A stretch of 64,000 nt of DNA, taken from positions 96,628 through 160,627 of the forward strand of contig NZ_JABJRA010000012.1 of assembly GCF_013155365.1 (NCBI RefSeq). The letters run 5' to 3'. The notes under the pieces are model-generated. The model searched no databases. It was not told the origin of the DNA and saw only the letters and a list, made by a program, of their open reading frames with translations. Shown here piece after piece: positions 8,418 to 17,454 of the stretch (position 1 is its first letter; each line of letters starts with the position of its first letter). Origin of the DNA: Nocardioides sp. zg-DK7169. GTDB lineage: Bacteria > Actinomycetota > Actinomycetes > Propionibacteriales > Nocardioidaceae. The position numbers and the translations under genes are program-made.

Positions 8418-8651
8418 GTGCTGAAGCTCCTGCTCGTCGTCGTCATCTTCGCCGCGGTGACCTATCTCGCCGCCCGTGCCCTGCAGCGCTCCGGCCAGGC
8501 CCCGACCCTGCCCCGGCCGCGTCCCCGTCCTCAACCGCCGCGGATCGTCGCGCCCGACGACGACGAGGAGTTCCTGCGCGACCTCGAGCGCAAGCGGAAG
8601 CGCCCGCACCCGAAGGACCCGGAGGGCCCCGCCAAGCCCGACCCGGCCTGA
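8418..8651 (+). CDS. Small single-pass membrane protein, unknown
   Basis: A 77-residue protein: one amino-terminal hydrophobic helix (LKLLLVVVIFAAVTYLAARAL), a Pro/Arg-rich segment (LPRPRPRPQPPR), then an acidic-basic tail DDDEEFLRDLERKRKR that ends in Pro/Lys. The layout suggests a membrane-anchored protein with a cytoplasmic charged tail. I do not recognise a family. The TAGGCT -10 six nt before the GTG and the strong terminator behind the gene support it being real. Confidence 0.6.
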   Translation: MLKLLLVVVIFAAVTYLAARALQRSGQAPTLPRPRPRPQPPRIVAPDDDEEFLRDLERKRKRPHPKDPEGPAKPDPA

Positions 8652-8712
8652 CCGGCCCTTCCGGCCGGCAGGGCCGCCCGGAGGAACCACGGCCAGCCCC
8701 CGACGTACGAGA

Positions 8713-8747
8713 ACGGGCCCCGACCACCACTGGTGGTCGGGGCCCGT
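8713..8747. terminator. Long perfect hairpin terminator
   Basis: ACGGGCCCCGACCACCA (8713-8729) pairs over 17 bp with TGGTGGTCGGGGCCCGT (8731-8747), followed by TTTC on the plus strand. It lies between the convergent small membrane protein gene and ccsB and can serve both. Confidence 0.85.
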
Positions 8748-8765
8748 TTCGTGTGTCGGGCGGGA

Positions 8766-9821
8766 TCAGCCGGTGACGACACCCGGCTCGGCGGGCGCCA
8801 CGACACCGACCTCGGGAGCGGCGTAGGAGTGCTGGCTGGTGGAGGAGAAGAAGTTGATGCCGATGAAGTTGAACCACAGCGTCGCCAGCCCGACCAGCGC
8901 CAGGATCGAGGCGTTGCGGCCCTTCCACCCGGCCGTGGCGCGTGCGTGGAGGTAGGCGGCGTAGATGACCCAAGTGATGAACGCCCAGACCTCCTTGGGG
9001 TCCCAGCTCCAGTACGACGCCCAGGCCTGGTGCGCCCAGATCGGACCGGAGATCAGCACCGCGAAGGTCCACACCGGGAACGCGAAGGCGTGCATCCGGT
9101 AGGAGACCAGGTCGAGGCGGGCCGGGGACGGCACGCGGGCCAGGTAGCCGCCGGTGCGGCCCTTGGCCACGGCGCGCTCCTTGAGCAGGTACAGCACCGA
9201 GCCGATGCCGCCGAGGGTGAAGGCGCCGGTGGCGATGATCGCGGAGACCACGTGGATGACCAGCCACGGCGAGTCGAGCGCCTCGGTCAGCGGGGCGACC
9301 TCGTCGTGCAGCCAGATCGCGGCGGCCATCAGCACCGACACCTGGATGAAGGCGACGATCGGGCCCATCCACGCCAGCGAGAAGCGGCGGTAGGCCAGCA
9401 GGTAGCCCAGCGACACCACGAAGGTGCCGGAGAGGGTGAACTCGAACATGTTGCCCCACGGCACCCGGTTGGGGTCCGCGGCCAGGCCGCGCGAGACCAG
9501 GGACACGCCGTGCACCGCGGTGGCGATGACCAGCAGCAGCAGGCCCAGGCGCCCGAAGAACGTCGTACGGCGCACGACGTCCTCGTCCACCGTCTCGTCG
9601 GCCCCGGCGTCCCGGGCACCGCCCTGGGGGCCGCCGGTGGCCACGGCGACGCCGCCGCGGCTGCGGGCGGACTCGGCCGGCGCGGTCACGGACCCCACCG
9701 AGGCGGGCAGCTTGCGCAGCGCCGACCACTCCACGAGATGGGCCAGCAGGGCCAGGAAGTAGACAGCTCCACAGACGACGAGCGCCTGGTTGCTGAGGGT
9801 CTCCCATGCTGCGTTGCTCAC
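8766..9821 (-). CDS. ccsB: Cytochrome c biogenesis protein CcsB/ResC
   Basis: Membrane component of the system II cytochrome c synthase, which with ResB moves haem across the membrane and attaches it to apocytochromes. It has 351 residues and about eight helices. The tryptophan-rich WWD haem-handling motif is present as WASYWSWDPKEVWAF (near residue 265). Conserved WGNMFEFTLSG and histidines flanking the motif (AHQAW) are also seen. The GTG start overlaps the resB stop (GTGA) and is preceded by AAGGAGG. Last gene of the hemL-to-ccsB run. Confidence 0.93.
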   Translation of the reverse strand: MSNAAWETLSNQALVVCGAVYFLALLAHLVEWSALRKLPASVGSVTAPAESARSRGGVAVATGGPQGGARDAGADETVDEDVVRRTTFFGRLGLLLLVIATAVHGVSLVSRGLAADPNRVPWGNMFEFTLSGTFVVSLGYLLAYRRFSLAWMGPIVAFIQVSVLMAAAIWLHDEVAPLTEALDSPWLVIHVVSAIIATGAFTLGGIGSVLYLLKERAVAKGRTGGYLARVPSPARLDLVSYRMHAFAFPVWTFAVLISGPIWAHQAWASYWSWDPKEVWAFITWVIYAAYLHARATAGWKGRNASILALVGLATLWFNFIGINFFSSTSQHSYAAPEVGVVAPAEPGVVTG

Positions 9822-11557
9822 GAGTCCTCCTTGGACCGGGGGTGCTGCTCAGTCTGGTTCTGGGGGTCGATCGGGTCGTGCGGGGTGGTCCGGGCCGGGT
9901 CCGGACCGGCGGGCGCCTCGGGCGCCTCGAGGGCCTCGAGGAGGGCCTCGAGCTCGGCGGTCACGTCGCCACCTCCGGAGCGGTCGAGCGCGGCCACCTC
10001 GACCAGTGTCGCCCCACCCTCGCGACGGGCACGAACCCAGACGCGGCGGGGGCGGATGAACAGCGAACCCAGCAGGCCGACCAGGGCCAGGACCACGCCG
10101 GTGAGGGCGACCATCTTGCCGGGGGTCTGGCTGATCTGGAGCCGGTTCCAGCGCTCGACGCCGTCGAAGGTCACCGAGCCGAGGTCGTCGGGCAGCCGGA
10201 CGGTGTCGCCGGGCTGCATGTCCAGGCGCAGCGGGGTGCCGTCGGGGTTGGTGACCTGCTCGGCGTCGGTCTTGGGCAGCACGTAGACCGACTGCGGGAC
10301 GCCGTCGTCGAGGCCCAGGTCGCCGGTGTAGACGAGCACCGAGAGCAGCGGGTTGGCCAGGTCGCCGAACACGTTGACCGGGTCGCCGTCCGGGGTCATC
10401 GAGAAGGTCGGGTAGAAGACGCCCTCGAGGCCGACCTGCCCGGTCGGGGAGTCCGGTGCCTTGACGACGCCGAAGGAGAACAGGCTCATGTCCTGGGGCA
10501 GGAAGATCGTTGGGCCGCTGTAGGTCACGTCGCCGTTGCCGTCGCGGATCGTGATGACCGGGGCGTAGCCGTGGCCGATGAGGAAGACCTCGGTGTCGCC
10601 GATCGCCAGCGGGTGGTTGACCCGCAGGTCGTACTCCTTCTCCTCCGCGTCGGGCGCCTCCTTGTAGCGCAGGGCGGCGTTGAACTTCTGCGCCATGCCC
10701 GCGCGGGGGCCCGTGGTCAGCCACTCCACGTCGAAGTCGTCGACGGTGAAGGAGAACGGCTCCATCTCGTCGGCGTCGAACAGGTCGCCGGGGACGAAGT
10801 CGTCGTACTGGGTGAGGCTGTTGGAGAAGCCGTTGCCGACCACCAGCAGCACGCCGCCGCGGTAGCCGAACAGCGAGCCCGCCGCGAAGCCGACGAGCAC
10901 CACGATCACCGAGACGTGGAAGATCAGGTTGCCGACCTCCCGCAGATAGCCCTTCTCACTGGCCACCGCGTCCTCGCCCTCGGGGTCGAGCGCGGCCGGG
11001 CGCACCCGGTAGCGCCGTCCCCGCAGGGCGCGGCGGGCCTTCGCGAGCACCTCGTCCACGCTCTCGTCGGTCGTGTACGACGCGTGGTCGGGCAGCCGGC
11101 CGAGGTTGCGCGGGGCGCGCGGCGGAGGCTTGCGGATCGCCTTCAGGTAGTGGAACGTCCGCGGCAGGATGCACCCGATCAGCGAGAGCATCAGCAGGAT
11201 GTAGATCGCGGAGAACCACACCGTGCCGTAGACGTCGAAGAGCCCGAGCCACTCATAGACCGGGGTGAGGTCGGGGTGCTCGTCCTTCCACTGCGAGGTG
11301 GCGAGGGAGTCCACGCCCTCCTGCGGGATGATCGAGCCGGGCACCGCGGCGAGCGCCAGCAGCAGGAGCAGGATGAGCGCGGTGCGCATCGAGGTCACCT
11401 GGCGCCACACCCAGCGCAGCAGCTCCCCGACGCCGAGCTCGCCGGCGCCGCGCCCGGAGCGGCCGCCGGAGTCGCCGGAGTCGCCGGGACCGCCGGGGCT
11501 CGCGGGGGTGTCGAGCGGAGCCTCGGGGGCGTCAGGCTCGCGGGACGTGGATGACAT
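9818..11557 (-). CDS. resB: Cytochrome c biogenesis protein ResB
   Basis: Partner of CcsB in the system II haem lyase; 579 residues. A Pro/Ser/Gly/Asp-rich cytoplasmic N terminus (residues 1-45) is followed by RTALILLLLLALAAVPGSIIPQ (helix 1, with the conserved PGS[LI]xPQ), and two more helices (near 100 and 195). A large extracytoplasmic domain follows, then a last helix (MVALTGVVLALVGLLGSLFI) before a basic and acidic C-terminal tail. The ATG at 11557 overlaps the ccdA stop as TGATG, and the stop overlaps the ccsB GTG. Confidence 0.92.
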   Translation of the reverse strand: MSSTSREPDAPEAPLDTPASPGGPGDSGDSGGRSGRGAGELGVGELLRWVWRQVTSMRTALILLLLLALAAVPGSIIPQEGVDSLATSQWKDEHPDLTPVYEWLGLFDVYGTVWFSAIYILLMLSLIGCILPRTFHYLKAIRKPPPRAPRNLGRLPDHASYTTDESVDEVLAKARRALRGRRYRVRPAALDPEGEDAVASEKGYLREVGNLIFHVSVIVVLVGFAAGSLFGYRGGVLLVVGNGFSNSLTQYDDFVPGDLFDADEMEPFSFTVDDFDVEWLTTGPRAGMAQKFNAALRYKEAPDAEEKEYDLRVNHPLAIGDTEVFLIGHGYAPVITIRDGNGDVTYSGPTIFLPQDMSLFSFGVVKAPDSPTGQVGLEGVFYPTFSMTPDGDPVNVFGDLANPLLSVLVYTGDLGLDDGVPQSVYVLPKTDAEQVTNPDGTPLRLDMQPGDTVRLPDDLGSVTFDGVERWNRLQISQTPGKMVALTGVVLALVGLLGSLFIRPRRVWVRARREGGATLVEVAALDRSGGGDVTAELEALLEALEAPEAPAGPDPARTTPHDPIDPQNQTEQHPRSKEDS

Positions 11558-12312
11558 CAGACCGCCACTTCGAAATCGGAGATCAGGTGGATCTGGAGCC
11601 AGCTGACGGCGTAGTCCCACCAGCCGGTGACCAGCGCGAGGCCGATCAGGATGAGCATGCCGCCGCCGAGCCGGGTGATCAGGGTCTGGTGGCGACGCAG
11701 CACCTTGAGGGCGCCCATCGCGCGGTCCCAGAAGATGCCGGCCACGATGAACGGCAGCCCGATGCCCAGCGAGTAGCAGCCGAGCAGCAGCGCGCCGCGG
11801 CTCGCGGTCCCCTCGGCGTAGGCCAGCGTGGTGATCACGCCGAGGGTGGGGCCGGCGCACGGGGTCCAGCCCAGACCGAACAGGAAGCCGACGACCGGTG
11901 CCGCGGCCAGCCCGACGGAGGGGATCTTGTGCACCCGGACGTCGCGCTGGAGCAGCGGCACCAGGCCCATGAAGGCCAGGCCCATCAGGATCGCGATGAC
12001 GCCCAGGACGATGTTGAGGGTGTCCTGGTTGACCTGGAACCAGCGCGCGACGCCGCCGCTGGCCAGGCCGAGCATCACGAACACCGCGCTGAAGCCGAGC
12101 ACGAACAGCAGCGAGCCGAGCGCCATCCGGCCGCGGCGCACCTGGCCGGTGGCCAGGTCGGCGCCGGAGAGCCCGGTGGAGTAGGAGAGGTACGCCGGGA
12201 GCAGCGGGATCACGCAGGGCGAGAGGAACGCGACCAGTCCGGCGAGGATCGCCACCGGGACGGCCAGGATCAACGACCCCGACCCCGCGGTCGAGGTGAA
12301 CCAGTCGACCAT
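11557..12312 (-). CDS. ccdA: Thiol-disulfide transporter CcdA
   Basis: Six-helix membrane protein of the CcdA/DsbD family that passes electrons from cytoplasmic thioredoxin to extracytoplasmic thioredoxin-like proteins during cytochrome c maturation. It has 251 residues. The two redox cysteines are in FLSPCVIPLLPAY (first helix) and GWTPCAGPTLG (fourth helix). The flanking genes encode its likely electron acceptor (the TlpA/ResA-like lipoprotein, 3 nt upstream) and ResB (overlapping downstream), a classic system II arrangement. Confidence 0.93.
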   Translation of the reverse strand: MVDWFTSTAGSGSLILAVPVAILAGLVAFLSPCVIPLLPAYLSYSTGLSGADLATGQVRRGRMALGSLLFVLGFSAVFVMLGLASGGVARWFQVNQDTLNIVLGVIAILMGLAFMGLVPLLQRDVRVHKIPSVGLAAAPVVGFLFGLGWTPCAGPTLGVITTLAYAEGTASRGALLLGCYSLGIGLPFIVAGIFWDRAMGALKVLRRHQTLITRLGGGMLILIGLALVTGWWDYAVSWLQIHLISDFEVAV

Positions 12313-12315
12313 CGC

Positions 12316-12900
12316 TCAGGCCTCCTCGGCCGCGATCTCCTCGACGACGTCGGTCAGGGTGACCTTGCCGGGGATCGCGCCGTTGATGAGCGCCGCGACC
12401 CGGCCCTCGCGGTCCAGCACGATCGTCGTGGGGACGCTGCGCAGGTTGGTGACGTGGGAGAAGGCGAGCAGCGCCTCGCCGTCGACGGCGTAGATCGAGG
12501 GGTAGTCGACGCCGAAGGAGCGCTCGAAGGCCTGGCCCTGGGCCGGGCTGTTGTCGCGGATGTTGATGCCGACGAAGGACACGCCGTCCTTCGCCAGCTC
12601 CTTCTCGGCCTCGACCAGCATCGGCATCTCGGTGCGGCACGGCGGGCAGCCCGACCACCAGGTGTTGACCACGACGACGTCGCCGCGCAGGTCCGCCAGG
12701 TCGAGCTCCTCGCCCTGGAGGGTCTCGCCGGCGAACTCGACCGGGTCGGAGCGGTCGTCGACGGCGTACTGCACCACGGCCCCGTCGCCGGTGATGTAGC
12801 CGCCGGAGTTGGTGCCGCCGACCGAGGAGCACGCGGTGAGCACCACGAGGGCAGCGGCGAGGAGGGCGCCCAGCAGGGCGCGGGGGTGGGACTGGGTCAC
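12316..12900 (-). CDS. TlpA/ResA-like thioredoxin lipoprotein
   Basis: A 194-residue membrane-anchored thioredoxin-fold protein that should keep the apocytochrome CXXCH cysteines reduced. The signal peptide ends in lipobox LTAC (Cys24). The active site is SGCPPCRTEMP (Cys85, Cys88). The cis-proline region is SVPTTIVLDREG. The surrounding ccdA, resB and ccsB genes assign it to the ResA role; TlpA is the other name for such proteins. The GTG start lies 4 nt behind the phosphatase stop. Confidence 0.9.
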   Translation of the reverse strand: MTQSHPRALLGALLAAALVVLTACSSVGGTNSGGYITGDGAVVQYAVDDRSDPVEFAGETLQGEELDLADLRGDVVVVNTWWSGCPPCRTEMPMLVEAEKELAKDGVSFVGINIRDNSPAQGQAFERSFGVDYPSIYAVDGEALLAFSHVTNLRSVPTTIVLDREGRVAALINGAIPGKVTLTDVVEEIAAEEA

Positions 12901-12904
12901 GGGG

Positions 12905-13588
12905 TCACGGCCTGCGTTCCTCGGGGGCGCCGCCCGCGGAGAACGGCGCCTTCTTGTCTGCGGTGGGGATGAGGTCGCCCGCCGGCTCGGAGTAGCTGAC
13001 CTGGGCCAGCCGGTCGCCCACGAAGTGGAAGGAGGTCAGCGAGCACAGCGTGCACTGGCGGCTGCGGGGGTCGTGGAGGAAGGAGCGCTTCTCGGCGGCC
13101 AGCCGCGTGGTCCAGATCGGCAGCTGGTGGGAGACCACGACGGCCTCGTGCCCGGAGGCGGCGACCCGGGCGTCGTGGACCGCCGACATCATCCGGTCCA
13201 CGATCTCGGTGTAGGGCTCGCCCCAGGAAGGACGGAACGGGTTCCACAGGTGGCGCCACAGCCGCGGGCGCTTCACCAGCGTCATCGGGCCCTCGCCGAA
13301 GCTGATCCCCTCGAAGGCGTTGCTCGACTCGATCACCCGCGGGTCGAGGGTGACCTCGAGCCCGCGCGCGGCCGCCAGCGGCGCCGCGGTCTCCTGCGCA
13401 CGCTCCAGCGGCGAGGAGACGATGTGGGTGATGTCGCGGTCGCCGATGGTGTCGGCGACGCGCTGGGCCATGGTGCGCCCGAGCTCGGAGAGGTGGAAGC
13501 CGTCGCGGCGCCCGTAGAGCACGCCGCCGGGGTTGTGGACCTCGCCGTGGCGCAGCAGGTGGACGATCGTGTCGGGGGTCGCGCTCAT
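12905..13588 (-). CDS. Histidine phosphatase family protein
   Basis: A 227-residue protein of the phosphoglycerate mutase-like histidine phosphatase superfamily. The catalytic RHG motif is [14 protein letters not shown] (His about residue 14). A second conserved block is [11 protein letters not shown], and the C-terminal histidine is in [10 protein letters not shown]. The substrate is unknown. It is wedged between hemL (ATGA overlap at its start) and the thioredoxin gene in many actinobacteria, so a role in haem or cytochrome assembly is tempting but unproven. Confidence 0.85.
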   Translation of the reverse strand: MSATPDTIVHLLRHGEVHNPGGVLYGRRDGFHLSELGRTMAQRVADTIGDRDITHIVSSPLERAQETAAPLAAARGLEVTLDPRVIESSNAFEGISFGEGPMTLVKRPRLWRHLWNPFRPSWGEPYTEIVDRMMSAVHDARVAASGHEAVVVSHQLPIWTTRLAAEKRSFLHDPRSRQCTLCSLTSFHFVGDRLAQVSYSEPAGDLIPTADKKAPFSAGGAPEERRP

Positions 13589-14961
13589 CGCTGCTCCTCC
13601 TGCTCGGCCGGCACGGCCTGGTCCTGGGCTCGGGCGGCGGCACGGGCCGCGGCCGGAAGTGCGTCGAGCACCGTCTGCACGGCGCGGTCGTCGTGGGCAG
13701 CGGAGAGGAACCAGGTCTCGTACGCCGAGGGCGGCAGGTACACGCCCGACTCCAGCATCGAGTGGAAGAACGCGGCGTACGCACGGTCGTCGGTGCGCGA
13801 GGCGTCGGCGAAGTCGCGCACCGGGCCCTCGCACAGGAACACCGAGAACATCGTGCCGCTGCGCTGCACCGTGTGGGTCACGCCCGCCTCGGCCAGGGCG
13901 GCGGCGGCCGCCTCCCGCACGGTCGCGGCGGCGGCGTCGATGTGCGCGTAGACCTCGGGGGTGGCCAGGCGCAGCGTGGTCAGGCCGGCGGTGGTCGCGA
14001 CCGGGTTCCCCGACAGGGTGCCGGCCTGGTAGACCGGCCCCTCGGGCGCGAGGTGGGCCATCACGTCGGCGCGACCGCCGAACGCCGCGGCCGGGAAGCC
14101 GCCGCCCATCACCTTGCCGAAGGTGGTCAGGTCCGGCGCCCAGCCCTCGACGGCGCCGTCGAGGCCCCACTGGCCCTGGCGCGAGGCCCGGAAGCCGGTC
14201 ATCACCTCGTCGCTGACGAACAGCGCGCCGTGCGCGGCGCAGGTCTCGGCGAGGAAGGCGTTGAAGCCGGGCTCGGGCGGGACGATGCCCATGTTGCCCG
14301 GCGCGGCCTCGGTGATCAGGCAGGCGATCCGCTCGCCGTGCTCGGCGAAGGCGGCCTCGACGGCCGCGCGGTCGTTGTAGGGCAGCACCAGCGTCAGCTC
14401 GGTCGAGGAGACCGGGACGCCGGGGGTGCCGGGCACCGCGAAGGTGGCCAGGCCGGAGCCGGCCGAGGCGAGCAGCGAGTCGACGTGGCCGTGGTAGCAG
14501 CCGGCGAACTTCACCACGACGTCGCGACCGGTGAAGCCGCGGGCCAGCCGGATCGCCGACATGGTGGCCTCGGTGCCGGAGGAGACGAAGCGGACCCGCT
14601 CGACCGAGGTGCGCGCGACGATCTCCTCGGCGAGCTCGACCTCGGGCTCGGTCGGGGTGCCGTACGACGTGCCGCGCGCGACCGCCTCCTGCACGCGGGC
14701 GATCACCTCGGGGTGGGCGTGGCCGAGCAGCATCGGGCCCCAGGAGCCGATCAGGTCGACGTAGCGGTTGCCGTCGACGTCGGTGAGCCAGGCGCCCTCC
14801 GCGGAGCGGATGAACCGGGGCGTGCCGCCGACGGCGTTGAAGGCGCGCACCGGCGAGTTCACGCCGCCGGGCGTCACCGCACGGGCGCGCTCGAAGAGCT
14901 CGGAGGACGTCGCGGTCACGCGGGGGCTCGGCGTGGTCGCCTGAGGTGTGGAGGCAGGCAC
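13585..14961 (-). CDS. hemL: Glutamate-1-semialdehyde 2,1-aminomutase
   Basis: PLP enzyme that moves the amino group of glutamate-1-semialdehyde to make 5-aminolevulinate, the step after HemA (encoded at 21.2-22.5 kb). The protein has 458 residues. The PLP lysine is Lys283 in [22 protein letters not shown] near residue 32 and the SSGTEATM block near 128 are typical. I chose GTG 14961: GACAAT on the minus strand (14973-14968) lies 6 nt before it, and the residues added by upstream starts are not family-like. First gene of the hemL-to-ccsB run. Confidence 0.95.
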   Translation of the reverse strand: MPASTPQATTPSPRVTATSSELFERARAVTPGGVNSPVRAFNAVGGTPRFIRSAEGAWLTDVDGNRYVDLIGSWGPMLLGHAHPEVIARVQEAVARGTSYGTPTEPEVELAEEIVARTSVERVRFVSSGTEATMSAIRLARGFTGRDVVVKFAGCYHGHVDSLLASAGSGLATFAVPGTPGVPVSSTELTLVLPYNDRAAVEAAFAEHGERIACLITEAAPGNMGIVPPEPGFNAFLAETCAAHGALFVSDEVMTGFRASRQGQWGLDGAVEGWAPDLTTFGKVMGGGFPAAAFGGRADVMAHLAPEGPVYQAGTLSGNPVATTAGLTTLRLATPEVYAHIDAAAATVREAAAAALAEAGVTHTVQRSGTMFSVFLCEGPVRDFADASRTDDRAYAAFFHSMLESGVYLPPSAYETWFLSAAHDDRAVQTVLDALPAAARAAARAQDQAVPAEQEEQR

Positions 14962-15334
14962 CGGATCATTGTCGCCCAGCGCTCCAACCATTTCGAGCCG
15001 GGTCAAGGGCCCCTCGTCCCGGTTCCCGCGGGTGAGATGACCAGCCGCCAGGGGTTTGCATGACGGGGATCACACGGAAGGATGGTCCCCGGGCGTTCCG
15101 GGCGCCCCCGGGGCGACCCCGGAGCACGTGGTGGGCATCTGCGGGCTCCCGAGCAGCACCCGAGGACACCGGCGCGTAACCGCAGGTGACATCGCTCGTT
15201 ACCAACATCACACGGACCAGGTGTGGCACCGACGACCACGGGGCAACACCCGCACCACCAGCACCACCCCCCTTTTCACCACAGCACCACCCCAGCACCG
15301 CCACACCGATCGCGAACAAGGGCCAGGAGAGCGC
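14962..15334. other. 373-bp intergenic region upstream of the transglycosylase gene
   Basis: This holds the hemL -10 at its left end and a long leader for the lytic transglycosylase gene. Near 15176-15202 there is GTAAC, then GTGAC 10 nt later, then GTTAC. This loosely resembles MtrA-type boxes known upstream of actinobacterial cell-wall hydrolase genes; the call is weak. The last 100 nt before the start are unusually A/C-rich (CACCA repeats). AGGAGA at 15325-15330 is the ribosome binding site. No ORF in the gap is convincing. Confidence 0.4.
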
Positions 15335-16594
15335 ATGTCTGCCACACGACTCAGCCGGGTGCAGAAGGCCACGGCACTGGTGCCGCTCGCGCTGCTCTCC
15401 GCGGCCTGGACCGCGAGTCTGGCGGGCGCGGGAGCGGGGCCGGTGCTGGCCTCCGCGAGCTCCGAGCCCGACTCGCTCGCCCAGCTGCCCGACGGCACCA
15501 GCGTGCCGGGCCGCGCGATCGAGGACCCGGCCAGCGTCTCCGCCCCCGAGAGCGTCGTCCCGGGCTCCGCGCGCCGCGGCGCCACGCGCATCTCCGACGT
15601 CTCCACCGCCGCGATCCCCGCCGCCGCGCTGTCGGCGTACCAGCGGGCCGAGACCGTCATCAACGCCGCCGACAAGGCCTGCAACCTGCGCTGGCAGCTG
15701 GTCGCCGCCATCGGCCGCATCGAGTCCGACCACGGCCGCTACGGCGGCAACCAGCTCGACAGCGACGGGGTCGCGAACCCCGGCATCTACGGCATCCCCC
15801 TGGACGGCACCCGCAACACCGCGCGGATCGCCGACACCGACGCCGGCCAGTTCGACCTCGACACCGTCTGGGACCGCGCGGTCGGCCCGATGCAGTTCAT
15901 CCCCTCGACCTGGTCGGTCGTGGGCGTGGACGCCGACGGCGACGGCAAGCGCGACCCCCAGGACATCGACGACGCCGCCCTCGCCAGCGCCGTCTACCTC
16001 TGCTCCGGCGAGGAGGACCTCGCCACGCTCGCCGGCCAGCGCGCCGCCGTGCACCGCTACAACAACAGCGACGCCTACGTCGACGCCGTGCTCGCGGTCA
16101 TGAACTCCTACCTCGCCGGCGACTTCACCTCGGCGCCGAACAGCACCACCACCGCCGGCTACCTGGTCCCCGACACCGACCCGGTCCCCGGCCAGGGCGG
16201 CTCCGGCGGCGGGTCGCAGGGCGGCGGCGGCAAGGGCCCCGGCCCGGGCAAGGACGAGACGGTCCTCGCCGCGCCGCAGCCCAGCCAGCCCACCCAGGCC
16301 CCGCAGCCGAGCGCGACGCCCACCCAGCCCGGCGGTGGCACCGGCGGCGGCACCGGTGGCGGCACCGGTGGCGGGGGCGAGGACGGCAAGGGCGGCGGCA
16401 GCAAGGGCGGTCTCGGGATCCCCGGCGCCCCCACGATCTCGCTGCCCGCGCTCCCCTCGACCGGGGTCACGCCCCTCGACGGCCTGCTCTCCCACGCCCA
16501 GGCGGTGGTGCAGTGCACCCTCGACGGCTACTTCGACAACATCTTCAAGACCGACGACCCCTTCGACCAGTGCGTGAAGCGCTACACGACCTGA
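15335..16594 (+). CDS. Secreted lytic transglycosylase
   Basis: A 419-residue exported murein hydrolase that should cleave peptidoglycan glycan strands. The signal peptide is residues about 1-36 (KATALVPLALLSAAWTASLAGAGAG). The SLT-like catalytic domain covers about 95-250: the catalytic glutamate is in AAIGRIESDHGRYGG, followed by VGPMQFIPSTW and a YNNSDAYVDAVLAVMNSY end. A long Gly/Pro/Gln/Thr-rich linker (GGGTGGGTGGG) joins it to a short C-terminal segment with two cysteines (VQCTLDGY, FDQCVKRY) that may form a disulfide. ATG 15335 is supported by AGGAGA and the signal peptide. Confidence 0.88.
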   Translation: MSATRLSRVQKATALVPLALLSAAWTASLAGAGAGPVLASASSEPDSLAQLPDGTSVPGRAIEDPASVSAPESVVPGSARRGATRISDVSTAAIPAAALSAYQRAETVINAADKACNLRWQLVAAIGRIESDHGRYGGNQLDSDGVANPGIYGIPLDGTRNTARIADTDAGQFDLDTVWDRAVGPMQFIPSTWSVVGVDADGDGKRDPQDIDDAALASAVYLCSGEEDLATLAGQRAAVHRYNNSDAYVDAVLAVMNSYLAGDFTSAPNSTTTAGYLVPDTDPVPGQGGSGGGSQGGGGKGPGPGKDETVLAAPQPSQPTQAPQPSATPTQPGGGTGGGTGGGTGGGGEDGKGGGSKGGLGIPGAPTISLPALPSTGVTPLDGLLSHAQAVVQCTLDGYFDNIFKTDDPFDQCVKRYTT

Positions 16595-16646
16595 CCCGCC
16601 CTGGCGGATCCCTCGGCCCGGTCGGCACCGCGGACCGGAAGCGTCC

Positions 16647-17420
16647 TCACCCCAGCGCCTGCACGACGTAGAGCCCCGCCAGGCCCAGCGCCAGCACCCC
16701 CAGCAGCCGGCGCAGGGCGACCTCGGGCAGCCGCGGTTGCAGCACCGCGCCGAGCCAGCCGCCGGCCAGGCCGCCGAGGCCGGCCGCGACGCCCAGGCTC
16801 CAGTCCGGCCCGACCGGCCCGGGGAGGTCCAGCGAGAGCACGGCGTACGCCGCGACGCCGACCAGCGAGGCGACCCAGGTGGCCAGCAGCGCGGCCGGCG
16901 CCACGACGGCCACCGTCATCCCCGCCGCCACCAGCACCGGGCCGACGACCGAGCCGCCGCCGATGCCGTAGATGCCGCCGACGACCCCGGCCCCGAACGC
17001 GAGCGCCCGCACCGCGCCCGGGCCCGGACGGCGGCCCGTCGAGGCCGGGCCGGCACGGCGCAGGAGCACGAGCCCGACCGGGGCGAGCACCGCGGCCGCG
17101 AGCAGCCGGAACGCGTCCGGGTCGGTGACCAGGTGCACCCGCACCAGCGCGCCGACCACCACCCCCGGCACCGACCCGAGGACCAGCGCGCGGGCCAGGT
17201 CGCGGTCCAGCCGGCCGCGACGCCGGTGGCGCAGCAGCGCCGCCGGCGCGGAGACGACGTTGAACAGCAGGTTGGTCGGGGTGACCCGCGGACCGGGCAC
17301 GTCCAGCACCGAGAGCTGCACCGGCAGCAGGAACACCGCACCCGAGACCCCGACCGGCGTGGTCACCAGCGCGACGGCGAACCCCACCAGGAGCGCAAGG
17401 AGGTCGCGTGGGAGGTCCAT
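16647..17420 (-). CDS. TauE/SafE-family membrane exporter
   Basis: A 257-residue membrane protein with about seven to eight helices, of the TauE/SafE (UPF0721) family that includes sulfite and organic anion exporters; the substrate is unknown here. The two family repeats show as VTPVGVSGAVFLLP and YGIGGGSVVGPVLV, each with the glycine-rich turn. ATG 17420 is preceded by CAGGAT (17432-17427) with a 6-nt gap, a leaderless arrangement. It converges on the transglycosylase gene. Confidence 0.82.
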   Translation of the reverse strand: MDLPRDLLALLVGFAVALVTTPVGVSGAVFLLPVQLSVLDVPGPRVTPTNLLFNVVSAPAALLRHRRRGRLDRDLARALVLGSVPGVVVGALVRVHLVTDPDAFRLLAAAVLAPVGLVLLRRAGPASTGRRPGPGAVRALAFGAGVVGGIYGIGGGSVVGPVLVAAGMTVAVVAPAALLATWVASLVGVAAYAVLSLDLPGPVGPDWSLGVAAGLGGLAGGWLGAVLQPRLPEVALRRLLGVLALGLAGLYVVQALG

Positions 17421-17454
17421 GTCGGCATCCTGACCGACGCGGCGCGACGGTGCG

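Noticed and set aside
14962..15334. c-di-AMP (ydaO-type) riboswitch in front of the lytic transglycosylase
   Set aside because: The gene class and the presence of disA made it likely, but I could not find the conserved GGGGGA-containing core or the terminal AGCTAAC-like block. An Rfam covariance search would decide.
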